This document shows, piece by piece, positions 52,800-61,800 of a stretch of DNA of 64,000 nucleotides. The notes beneath the pieces were generated by a model. The model worked only from the letters and a program-made list of their open reading frames with translations. It searched no databases and was not told the origin of the DNA. Source of the DNA: Flavicella marina (GTDB lineage Bacteria > Bacteroidota > Bacteroidia > Flavobacteriales > Flavobacteriaceae); NCBI RefSeq assembly GCF_009193215.1, contig NZ_VYVA01000001.1, positions 62,001 to 126,000 of the forward strand, in the 5' to 3' direction. Both the position numbers and the translations under genes were made by a program. The first letter of the stretch is position 1. Each line of letters starts with the position of its first letter.

Positions 52800-53798
52800 T
52801 TAATATTTCTCCATTGTTGTTAATTCGGGCGAACCTCCTCTATTTCCGCAACCAGATGCGATATACATACTTCCCTTAAAAAGAAATGCCCCAGTTCCAT
52901 GCCTTCCTTGGATCAGTGAAGGATAAGTATGCCATTTTTCAGTTAATGTATTCAAACCTTCTACCTCATTATGAGCTGTATTTTGAGTACCCGACTCCCC
53001 ACCAATTACTAAGATATCATTATGATATGCGATGGTAATGGACCCTGCTCTTTCGGTCGGAAGATCATCGCTCAATGTGCTCCATTCTTTTTTTTCAATA
53101 TTGTAGACATCCACTTCAGAAATAGTCTCGGTGAACGTTGCGTTCGGTGCTTTAGAAAGTCTTCCTCCTACTGCATAAATCTTACCATTTAATTCGGCCG
53201 TTTGAAAATGATCTCTAGCCCTAGGTGCATTTGGTAAAACAGTCCATTCTTTGTTATTTAATTCATAGGAATCGAACCAATTTTGATGCCCGCTTTTATG
53301 CCCATTTACAATACCACAAGCAATATAAACCACTCCGTCTTTTATTGAATTCCCTGTAGAACCTCTTCTTCTTTCAAAAGGTATTTCCTTATCCTTTACC
53401 CAAATATCTAAACTTGTATTGTAGTAATATATGTTTGGAACAGGTGTTTCGTTTGGGTACTGACCGGTCATAGCTCCAATAACATAAATATTGTTTTGAT
53501 ATACTATCGGTTGAAAGTGATGGAACTCCAACGGAGGTTTTTTACCTGTTGACCAACTATTAGTATTTGTATCATATACACTAACGTTTCGAATTCCACG
53601 TCCTCCAAGCAAATAAAATTTATCTCCTACAACTACAAAAGCAGCTTCATGCCTTTTTATAGGATGCGAACCATCAGAAGTTATTACGTATTCCCATTTT
53701 TTATTTTCAACCTCACTTATAGTATTTTGTCTTGTTTTACAAGCAGATAAACAGATAGAAACTCCTATCAATACTAAAAAAACTAAACTTCTTTGCAT
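52800..53798 (-). CDS. Kelch-repeat beta-propeller lipoprotein
   Basis: Lipoprotein of 332 residues (LSAC, Cys20) with about six kelch repeats, for example KFYLLGGRGIRNVSVYDTN, NIYVIGAMTG, KIYAVGGRLSKAP and ILVIGGESGTQN. Kelch propellers include galactose oxidase and N-acetylneuraminate epimerase (NanM), but I see no copper ligands or NanM-specific motif, so an enzymatic role is unproven. Flanked by an FN3 lipoprotein and a sulfatase, it may be a surface or periplasmic glycan-binding protein or an epimerase-like enzyme for released sugars. Confidence 0.8.
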   Translation of the reverse strand: MQRSLVFLVLIGVSICLSACKTRQNTISEVENKKWEYVITSDGSHPIKRHEAAFVVVGDKFYLLGGRGIRNVSVYDTNTNSWSTGKKPPLEFHHFQPIVYQNNIYVIGAMTGQYPNETPVPNIYYYNTSLDIWVKDKEIPFERRRGSTGNSIKDGVVYIACGIVNGHKSGHQNWFDSYELNNKEWTVLPNAPRARDHFQTAELNGKIYAVGGRLSKAPNATFTETISEVDVYNIEKKEWSTLSDDLPTERAGSITIAYHNDILVIGGESGTQNTAHNEVEGLNTLTEKWHTYPSLIQGRHGTGAFLFKGSMYIASGCGNRGGSPELTTMEKY

Positions 53799-53805
53799 TG
53801 AATCA

Positions 53806-54492
53806 TTAGTTTACGGTAAACGATTGAGTATTTGATGTTGCAGTGTTACCTACTTCATCTCTCGTAACCACTTTCCAATAATATGTTTTTCCTGAAGAAA
53901 TTGTAGCAGTAAATGAACTATTTGTGATTGCATCTCCTACTTTGGTGATAGGATCAGTAGACTCATCTAAATAAACATCATAATTTTTAATATCATTATC
54001 AAGATCACTTCCTGACCAAGAAAGAACAACTGATATCCCTGATACACTTTCTTCGTGTTCTGGACTTATTAAATTTGCAGGAAACGGTACATGATTTTCC
54101 GTACCAACACCAGACAAATAAAAATTCCAAGTTTCACTCTTAGCAGTTTCTTCAGTTGCATTCGAATGAGAAACCACATACCAAGAATAAGATGTTTCTC
54201 GGTCTAGCGTAATTTCTCTACTATCTATCGGTGCAGCTTCTGAAAACTCTACTCCAGAAGTTAAGTTCTTAATATGTATTCTATATCCTGATGTGTTTTC
54301 TGAACGTTGCCAATCAAACAAAACTGTAGCTCTACTATCACTCTCAATTGTTCCTGGTTCACATGACTCATTATTAACCGGATAAACTAAAACTGCTGGT
54401 TCAGGTGAAGGAGTTGGAGCAGGATCCTCTTTTGAGCATGAAGCAGATAGTAGTAATACTAGAAAAATGACTATCGATTTAAATACATTCAT
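53806..54492 (-). CDS. Lipoprotein with two fibronectin type III-like domains
   Basis: Lipoprotein of 228 residues (SASC, Cys19) with a proline-rich linker (PAPTPSPEP) and two FN3-like domains, about 38-130 (TVLFDWQRSENTSGYRIHIKN, SYSWYVVSHS) and 134-228 (VVLSWSGSDLDNDIKNYDVYL, TYYWKVVTRDEVGN). No catalytic residues are visible. Its likely role is a surface spacer or glycan-binding accessory protein for the sulfatase operon it opens. The kelch gene follows after 7 bases. Confidence 0.8.
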   Translation of the reverse strand: MNVFKSIVIFLVLLLSASCSKEDPAPTPSPEPAVLVYPVNNESCEPGTIESDSRATVLFDWQRSENTSGYRIHIKNLTSGVEFSEAAPIDSREITLDRETSYSWYVVSHSNATEETAKSETWNFYLSGVGTENHVPFPANLISPEHEESVSGISVVLSWSGSDLDNDIKNYDVYLDESTDPITKVGDAITNSSFTATISSGKTYYWKVVTRDEVGNTATSNTQSFTVN

Positions 54493-54512
54493 ATGATTTA
54501 TTTTTTATGAAG

Positions 54513-54520
54513 CAAAGCTA
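54513..54520 (-). promoter_or_regulatory. Candidate -7 element (TAGCTTTG) for the FN3-kelch-sulfatase operon
   Basis: TAGCTTTG on the minus strand fits TAnnTTTG and is 21 bases before the start codon. The identical octamer lies upstream of the sulfatase pair (58722-58729). Confidence 0.5.
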
Positions 54521-54566
54521 ATTATTGAGTTCAAAAAGGAGTAGCACACATATATTATATAAGATA

Positions 54567-54596
54567 ACATATGGTTTTAATGTAAAAAACATATGT
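54567..54596. promoter_or_regulatory. Inverted repeat with two CATATG words in a divergent promoter region
   Basis: ACATATGGTTTT (54567-54578) and AAAACATATGT (54586-54596) form an inverted repeat with one mismatch. It lies between the divergent FN3 and CBM lipoprotein genes and resembles CATATG-containing motifs in other gaps of the locus; probable operator. Confidence 0.4.
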
Positions 54597-54640
54597 ATTA
54601 ACTATTCAAACATCTCAATAAGTACGTGGAAACAAAATCG

Positions 54641-54659
54641 TATAACTTTAAAAGTTATA
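54641..54659. promoter_or_regulatory. Perfect palindrome overlapping a candidate -7 element of the CBM lipoprotein gene
   Basis: TATAACTTT and AAAGTTATA flank a central A, a perfect 9+1+9 repeat. TAACTTTA (54643-54650), one base from TAnnTTTG, lies inside it, 32 bases before the start codon, so a bound protein could block or guide the polymerase. Confidence 0.4.
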
Positions 54660-54681
54660 TAAACTTAATCAAATGTAAATT

Positions 54682-55686
54682 ATGAAAAAAATTCTATTTG
54701 TGGCATTAGCTGTGCTATTAGCCAATTGTAAAGAAAATGATAATTCTTTCTGTGAATCTGAACCTACTTTCGGAGATATCGAGATCTCTGAAATTGGAAC
54801 TGGATCTATAAATTTAAAAGGAGGAATTGTGGCAGACCTTTGCAGCGGAGAAATAAAAATGAAAGGGATTGTGTATGGAAAAAACACAAGTCCTACCGTA
54901 GATGGATCAAAATTTAGCTTTTCTAAAACCTTCTACAATCAAACTATTGAAGAACTCTACGACAATACGACCTATTATTTACGTCCATTTGTAACAACCG
55001 CAAACGGAGAAGTGATTTATGGACCAACCAGTCAAGCAACAACTGAAGAAGCAATTATCAATGAGCCTTGTACAACAGGAATGTACAATGAAGCAATTGG
55101 TAGAATTGTGATTGAAGCTGAAAGTGCAACAAACCTAAATGGATGGACTTTAGCTAGCACACAAGAAGGATTTTCTGGAGATGGTTATTTAATTTGGGAA
55201 GGAGCAAACAACTTTACTACCCCGAACGATGGTATTATTGAATACAAATTGAGAATAAAAACTACAGGAACGTACAAATTCTTATGGAATTCAAATGCTG
55301 CCTTTGGAAACAATGGTACTGAACACAATGATTCTTGGCTGAGCTTTCCAGATTTAGCGCTTACCGGAGATTTTTACGGTAAAAAACAAAATGGAGAAAT
55401 TGTATACCCAGCAGGTGTTGGATTAGAACCTACACCAGAAGGAAACAGCGCAAATGGCTATTTAAAAATCTACAAAAACGGACCTACAAACACATGGAAA
55501 TGGCAATCTAATACTAGTGACAATCAAGGGCACGAAGTATTTATTGACATAGAAACTCCTGGAGTTTACACAATGTTAATTGCAGCAAGATCTATGCACC
55601 ACGCAATAGATAAGTTTGTTATCTATAAAGAAAGTTTAGATGCACCTATTGCCGAAGATTATCCGTTGAGTGAAATATGTGAATAA
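54682..55686 (+). CDS. Lipoprotein with FN3-like domain and CBM6/35-like carbohydrate-binding domain
   Basis: Lipoprotein of 334 residues (LANC, Cys16). The first part (about 25-125, MKGIVYGKNTSPTVDGSKF, TYYLRPFVTTANGEVIYGP) is an Ig/FN3-like module common in Bacteroidota surface proteins. The second (about 140-320, RIVIEAESATNLNGW, GDGYLIWEG, IEYKLRIKTTGTYKFLW, VYTMLIAARSMHHAIDKFVI) matches the CBM6/CBM35 type of sugar-binding domain. No catalytic domain is present. A surface glycan-binding protein that holds galactan chains fits best. It is a single-gene transcript, divergent from the FN3-kelch operon and closed by a strong terminator. Confidence 0.8.
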   Translation: MKKILFVALAVLLANCKENDNSFCESEPTFGDIEISEIGTGSINLKGGIVADLCSGEIKMKGIVYGKNTSPTVDGSKFSFSKTFYNQTIEELYDNTTYYLRPFVTTANGEVIYGPTSQATTEEAIINEPCTTGMYNEAIGRIVIEAESATNLNGWTLASTQEGFSGDGYLIWEGANNFTTPNDGIIEYKLRIKTTGTYKFLWNSNAAFGNNGTEHNDSWLSFPDLALTGDFYGKKQNGEIVYPAGVGLEPTPEGNSANGYLKIYKNGPTNTWKWQSNTSDNQGHEVFIDIETPGVYTMLIAARSMHHAIDKFVIYKESLDAPIAEDYPLSEICE

Positions 55687-55704
55687 ACAACTTATAAAAA
55701 ATAT

Positions 55705-55738
55705 AAAACTCTTACACATAATGTGTAAGAGTTTTTTT
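55705..55738. terminator. Bidirectional terminator
   Basis: A 14-bp perfect stem (AAAACTCTTACACA at 55705-55718 with TGTGTAAGAGTTTT at 55722-55735) with a 3-base loop and T tract separates the CBM lipoprotein gene from the convergent sulfatase. Confidence 0.9.
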
Positions 55739-55756
55739 TGCACTATTTATAAATCA

Positions 55757-57157
55757 TTATTTCTCTTTTGTAGATCTATTTCTTTCTAACTGCCATCGTT
55801 TCTGATCTTTGATACAGTTTGGAATATGTGGATCTATCCAACCTGGTGCGATATTATTTTTATCCCAATTTGCATATTCTTTTTCTAGTTCAGCAACAAT
55901 TAAGGGATTTTCTTCAGAAATATCATTTCGCTCGTACGCATCATGTTTCAAATCAAACAAGAAAGTTTTTTCTTTCGATGCATTTTTGTAAAGCTTATAA
56001 TCTCCTTTTCGAACCGCATATTCATAACCTCCAACAGATCTCCAAAAAAGCAAATCATGAGGCTTTTTATTAGATTTGGTTTGAATATATGGCAACAAAC
56101 TCACACCATCCAATTTTGGATAATTACTTAAATCTTCTCCTATTGCATCTAAAAAAGTAGGATACAAATCTAACGAACTGATAATTTCGTCATAATTTTG
56201 TTGTTTTTTAATTCCATTCGGCCATCGGATAAAAAACGGAACTTTTATCCCTCCTTCAAACAGCATACCTTTAAACCCTCTATTGGGTCTGTTATCAGCT
56301 ACATCTTTCCTTCCTCCATTATCACTTAAAAACACAAAAATTGTGTTTTCCTTTTGCCCATTAGCAATTAAGGTAGAATCAATTCTTCCGATATTATGAT
56401 CAACCGCATTTACCATGGCTCCATAAATACTTCTTCCTCCATATTCAATATGCTTGGTTTGTTCTAAATATTTTTTTGTCGCATGATTCGGTGCATGTGG
56501 AGCGTTGTATGCCAAATACATGAAAAACGGTTTTTCACTTTTACCGTTTATAAATTGAATTGCTTCATCCGTAAAATCATCAGTTAAATAAGTCAATTCA
56601 TTTTCATCGACCTTTACTCCATTTCGATAGACAGTATGAATGGCATCTTTTGATCTCCCCCAATAATTCATTCCACCTCCGGGAAAGCCAAACCAATGAT
56701 CGAAGCCCTGTTTCGGAGGATATAAATTAGGATGATCCCCAACATGCCATTTACCTATTGCACTTGTTCTATATCCTTTTGACTTCAACGCTTCAGAGAT
56801 CATTACTTCTGATAGAGGTGTACCTACTGTATCGTCATTTTCTGTATTATAAGGCATGTTACAATCATGACCGAAACGAGCTTGAAACCTCCCAGTAAGT
56901 AAACCAGCTCTAGAAGGACTACAATAAGGGTGTGATACATATCCATTCGAAAACACAACCCCTTCGGCCGCTATAGCATCTAGGTTTGGTGTAGGAATAT
57001 CAGTTCCTCCGTTAAAACCTACATCAGCCCAACCTTGATCGTCTGTTAGCACAATAATAATATTCGGATTTTCTACTGTTTTTATACTTTTAGATTCTTT
57101 ACCTGTACAACTCGACAAAAGCGATGTCAACAAAAAAAACGTTATCAACTTGTTCAT
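55757..57157 (-). CDS. Family S1 sulfatase, lipoprotein
   Basis: Sulfatase of 466 residues with a lipoprotein signal (LSSC, Cys17). NPNIIIVLTDDQGWADVGFNGG gives the first metal site; the formylglycine motif is C79-S-P-S-R83, the most canonical form in the window. The active-site block is AIGKWHVGDHP and the second metal site FLSDNGGR. The C-terminal end with RKGDYKLYKNASKEKTFLFDL is normal for S1. It probably desulfates galactan oligosaccharides. It follows another sulfatase gene by 5 bases. Confidence 0.92.
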   Translation of the reverse strand: MNKLITFFLLTSLLSSCTGKESKSIKTVENPNIIIVLTDDQGWADVGFNGGTDIPTPNLDAIAAEGVVFSNGYVSHPYCSPSRAGLLTGRFQARFGHDCNMPYNTENDDTVGTPLSEVMISEALKSKGYRTSAIGKWHVGDHPNLYPPKQGFDHWFGFPGGGMNYWGRSKDAIHTVYRNGVKVDENELTYLTDDFTDEAIQFINGKSEKPFFMYLAYNAPHAPNHATKKYLEQTKHIEYGGRSIYGAMVNAVDHNIGRIDSTLIANGQKENTIFVFLSDNGGRKDVADNRPNRGFKGMLFEGGIKVPFFIRWPNGIKKQQNYDEIISSLDLYPTFLDAIGEDLSNYPKLDGVSLLPYIQTKSNKKPHDLLFWRSVGGYEYAVRKGDYKLYKNASKEKTFLFDLKHDAYERNDISEENPLIVAELEKEYANWDKNNIAPGWIDPHIPNCIKDQKRWQLERNRSTKEK

Positions 57158-57162
57158 GATTT

Positions 57163-58686
57163 TTATAATATAGTTTTATAGGTTTCCTCAAGACTCAAAG
57201 GATCATCCATTTTTTCTTGAAGTTTCATCAAATCTTGAAACATTGTATTTATGCGGTCTTTCTGCGCAAGATCTGTTGCTAAATCATTCATCTCCTCAGG
57301 ATCATTTTCTAAATCAAACAACAAAACTTTATGAATTTCTGGATAAACTAAAAGCTTATAACCATCTTTTCGAATCATCCTTTGCACATTCAAATAAGCC
57401 CCGTAAATCGCATCGTAATGACTCTCTTTTTTCTTTCCTCTTGCTAAATCTAAAAAACTATTAAACTCAACAAAACTCGGTTTTTCTGTACCCGAAATAT
57501 CGATTGCTGTAGCCATAACATCTTGTAAATACACGTCAGCATCGACTTTTTTGTTCTTTGGGATATCTGGCCCCATGATAATCATTGGAGGGCGAATGCT
57601 ATGGTCAAATAAATTCTGTTTTCCCAACAAACCATGTCTTCCCATCGCTAAACCATGATCAGCCGTGAAAATTATATATGTATTTTCTAGTTCACCAACC
57701 TCTTTTAATGCACTTATTATTTTTCCAATTTGTGCATCAACATGTGTAATACTTGCATAATATTCTTTGATATGTGTTTTGATTGCAAATTCTGTTCTTG
57801 GAAACGGAGCTAAAGCCTCATCTCTTAAATCGTTGCTATTTGCAATCGCATGTCGATATGGATATTCTGACAAATAACTTTTCGGAAGTTCTATCTTTTC
57901 AACATCATACAAATCTTGGTATTCTTGTGGTGCTTGCCTAGGATCATGCGGCGCATTAAAAGCCAAATACATAAAAAAGGGTTTCTCTTTATTGGTAGCT
58001 GTTTCTATAAACGATATTGCATCATCACGTAATACTTCACTCCAATGCATTCCTCCTTGCCAAAACCCACCAAATTTTTGTTCAGTTGGATTCCAAGAAT
58101 TGTCATTTTTATCCTTAGGTCTATTATACCCAACAGGCATGACAACTTCAGATCCTTTTACTTTTAACGATGGATTTTTATCAAACTTCTCAACCATTGC
58201 GAAATGATCCCAAGTATCTTTAGGCATTCCTGGTCGCTCATGTACCACATTTTGGAATACTTTCTCTGGCTTTACATCTACATGCCACTTTCCTGTCATA
58301 TAAGTATCATACCCCGCTTTTTCCATGATTTTACCCCAAGACATTTCTATCGCAGCAGCATCATTTTTTTTCCATTTCTGACGGAATTCATTTGCTCTCC
58401 AAACAAATCTTCCGGAATTCATCATCGCTCTTGAAGCTGCACAAACAGCCCCACTCCATGAACCCATATTGTAAGCATGTGTAAATGTCGTACCGCTTTC
58501 AACAAATGAATCCATAGTAGGTGTAATAATTTGGGTATTCCCCAAAGCATGAATCGATGAATATGTTTGGTCGTCTGTAAAAACAAAAACTATGTTGGGC
58601 TTATTGTTTACTTCAACATGAGTACTTTGTTTCTTGCAACCTATCAATGCTGCAATTGTTACAAATAACATTATTTTTCTTTTCAT
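57163..58686 (-). CDS. Family S1 sulfatase, lipoprotein
   Basis: Sulfatase of 507 residues with a lipoprotein signal (LIGC, Cys17). KPNIVFVFTDDQTYSSIHALG gives the first metal site and the formylglycine motif is C82-A-A-S-R86 in GSWSGAVCAASR, with Ala at the position usually occupied by Pro; this is still within the C-x-P/A-x-R consensus. The active-site block is TGKWHVDV and the second metal site FTADHGLAMGRHG. It is related to the sulfatase at 14514-16064 (similar SGA-xC block and NHG/RHG-L-x-GKQ region), so the two probably belong to one subfamily. It is first of a two-sulfatase operon next to the hybrid regulator. Confidence 0.91.
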   Translation of the reverse strand: MKRKIMLFVTIAALIGCKKQSTHVEVNNKPNIVFVFTDDQTYSSIHALGNTQIITPTMDSFVESGTTFTHAYNMGSWSGAVCAASRAMMNSGRFVWRANEFRQKWKKNDAAAIEMSWGKIMEKAGYDTYMTGKWHVDVKPEKVFQNVVHERPGMPKDTWDHFAMVEKFDKNPSLKVKGSEVVMPVGYNRPKDKNDNSWNPTEQKFGGFWQGGMHWSEVLRDDAISFIETATNKEKPFFMYLAFNAPHDPRQAPQEYQDLYDVEKIELPKSYLSEYPYRHAIANSNDLRDEALAPFPRTEFAIKTHIKEYYASITHVDAQIGKIISALKEVGELENTYIIFTADHGLAMGRHGLLGKQNLFDHSIRPPMIIMGPDIPKNKKVDADVYLQDVMATAIDISGTEKPSFVEFNSFLDLARGKKKESHYDAIYGAYLNVQRMIRKDGYKLLVYPEIHKVLLFDLENDPEEMNDLATDLAQKDRINTMFQDLMKLQEKMDDPLSLEETYKTIL

Positions 58687-58721
58687 AATATTCGTTAAAT
58701 TATTTTGTTAAAAAAAATGAG

Positions 58722-58729
58722 CAAAGCTA
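58722..58729 (-). promoter_or_regulatory. Candidate -7 element (TAGCTTTG) for the sulfatase pair
   Basis: TAGCTTTG on the minus strand fits TAnnTTTG, 36 bases before the start codon; a TTG lies 16 bases further upstream. The element is the same octamer as at 54513-54520. Confidence 0.5.
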
Positions 58730-58805
58730 CTGCAGCACAAAGATTCAACTATAATTCAATGATCATCGAAAAATATGTCTTATTATATAATACAAATGGC
58801 TTATG

Positions 58806-61800
58806 TTATGATAGCCCCTCATTTGTTTGGTCGGAAGATTTTACCCGATCAGATTGACGAACGTATTTACTTGGTATTACACCAAATTGTTTTTTAAAGC
58901 ATTTTGAAAAGTATGAAGCAGTATTGAAACCAGTCATATACATAACTTCTTTTACTGACAGGTCACTCTGTTCTAATAATTGAACAGCTCGTTTAAGTCT
59001 GATATTTCTGATAAATTCACTTGAAGACAGACCTGTTAGTTCTTTTATTTTCAAAAACAAATTACTTCGACTTAAAGCCATTTCCTTAACCAAAAGCTCA
59101 ACACTAAACTCTGAATTCATCATATGCTTTTCAACAATATCAATCGCCTTTTGTAAAAAGGTTTCATCCGTAGAAGTCACTGTTACCTCTTTAGGCTGCA
59201 ACACTATATCCCTGTTGAACACTTTTCTTAACTTATCTCTATGTTTTAATATATTCGTTAGTTTTAATTCTAACAACTCCATGTCAAAAGGCTTTCTTAC
59301 ATAGGCATCCGCACCTGTTTTCAACCCTTCAATCTCAGATTCTTCAGATGTCTTTGCAGTTAACATTACAACTGGGATATGACTTGTCTCTTGTGTTGTT
59401 TTGAGTATTTTACAAAATTCAATACCATCCATAATTGGCATCATTAAATCTGTAATAATTATATTCGGAATGATTTTTTTTGCGATTCCTAATCCTTGTT
59501 CTCCATTTTCGGCTTCATAGATATAATACTTTTCTCCTAGTCCTTTTTTAATAAAAGATCTAATATCTGGATTGTCATCAACTATTAAAAGTACAGGTAA
59601 TTGTGAGCGAGATCGAGATAAATTCTTATCAACTATATCATCTAACACACCTATTACATGTGTTTCCGCGTCGGCTTGCCCTACTACTGTTTTACCTTCC
59701 GATATTTCTTGAAACACAACTTCATTCGTCGCTTCATACATTTTTTTGTGTTTTGGAATCCAAACATAAAAAGCGGATCCGAATGAAGAATCACTAATTA
59801 CATCAATCATTCCTTTATGCAATTCAACTAATTTTTTTGTAAATGACAATCCAATTCCAGTACCTTTCATATCAAAATTACCCTGCCCCACTTGCGTATA
59901 AAAACGCTCAAAAATGTGCTGAATCCTATGCTTTGGTATCCCAGGTCCAGAATCTTTTACTTCAACAACTACATAGTCTGATTGATTATCTTTTCTCTTT
60001 ATAGATTCTGGTAAAACAAAAGTACCTCCATCAAAAACCGTTACAGAAATTTCACCTTTTTCTGGGGTAAATTTAAAAGCATTTGACAATAAATTGTTGA
60101 GTATTTTTTCCAAAGCAGAAAAATCAAACCAAATCATCATTTTTTTCAAATCTGAAACAATAGAGAAATGAATATTCTTTTTAGAACTCATAAATTGAAA
60201 TGGTTCTCCAAGTCCTTTAACAAATGATATTATATCACTTTCTCCAAGAACAAGTTCCATTTTTCCCTTATCCATTTTTCTAAAATCTAACAACTGATCT
60301 ACCAATCTCAGTAAATTGGTTACGTTTTTATGTATCAGTTCGTACTGCTCATGAACTTCTTTTTTAGACACCTTATCACCACCCTTTCTTAAAAATTCTA
60401 GAGGTCCTCTTATCAAAGTTAACGGTGTTCTAAATTCATGTGATATATTTGTAAAAAACTCCAACTTAAGCTTATGGATTTCAGCATTTTTTTCGTTTTC
60501 TAAATGTTCTAATTCTAAATCGTGTTTTTTAGAAGAACTAATCAAAGTATATCTTCTAAACCCCATTAAACTTGCCAAGAACAACAATACGTAGATGACC
60601 TTCGCTAGATTGGATCTCCACCATGGAGGGATAACTTTTATCTTGAGTTCTGTAGGTGTTCGATCCCATATTCCATCATTATTCGATGCTTTTACCAATA
60701 ATTTATACTTGCCAGGTTCTAAATTCGTATAGGTTGCAAATCTTTTATCTGAGGTTGTATATATCCAGTCTTTGTTAAAGCCTTCCAGTTTATAGGCAAA
60801 TTGATTTTTTTTTGGGGCTGCATAATGAAGTGATGCAAATTCGAAAGAAAAACTATTTTCACTGTATTTCAACTCTACTTGACCAATTTCATTAATGGAT
60901 TTATCAAGAATTACTCTGCCATTAATTTCTTCACCTATAGAGACAGATTTATTGAAAATAGAAAAATCAGTGATAATTGTTTCAGCACCAATCAAATTCC
61001 CTTTTATCCCATCTGGATCAAAAACATTGAACCCACTTACTCCTCCAAAAAGCAATTTCCCGTCATTTGTTTTACAAGCCGCCAACTCACTAAACTCATC
61101 ATTTTGTAGCCCATCATTTACGTCAAAATTCTTAAAAACCCTATCCTTAGTATTAAATTTAGATAAGCCTTTATTTGTTGAAAGCCATAAATTTTGATCT
61201 TTATCTTCTAAAATCCCTTTAATTACATTATTAGGAAGACCATCACTTTCTGAAAACACATCAAAATATACGGAATCTTTTTCTTGAATTAATTTATTCA
61301 ATCCTCCTCCAAAAGTACCAATCCAAATGTCACCTTTCGAACTTTCAAAAATATTCAATAAGTAGTTATGACTCAAGCTAGAACTGTTTCCAGGAATATT
61401 TTTATAAATTTCGAAATAGGGTCTTTTTTTTAAGCTTTCCTCATACGACAATTTACAAAGTCCATCACCTGTTGCAAACCATATATTCTTTTTAGAATCG
61501 ATTAAAATGTCCCTGATAATGTTACTAGAAACACTTCCTTTTTGCGTATCATTAAACGATAAAATATCTTTTTTATAATCTTTAGTTTCTTCATTTAACA
61601 TCCATCTTACGATTCCCGAACCATATGTTCCAAACCATAAATTACCATCTTCATCATTATTTATTGCAAAAACACTATGACCAATATCCTTAACAGCATT
61701 AATATTGTTGATTGATTTTTTCGGGTTGGTAATATCTATTTCGAACAAACTACTTCCTCCATGAGTTCCTGCCAATAAATATTTTTTACCATTCCTATTA

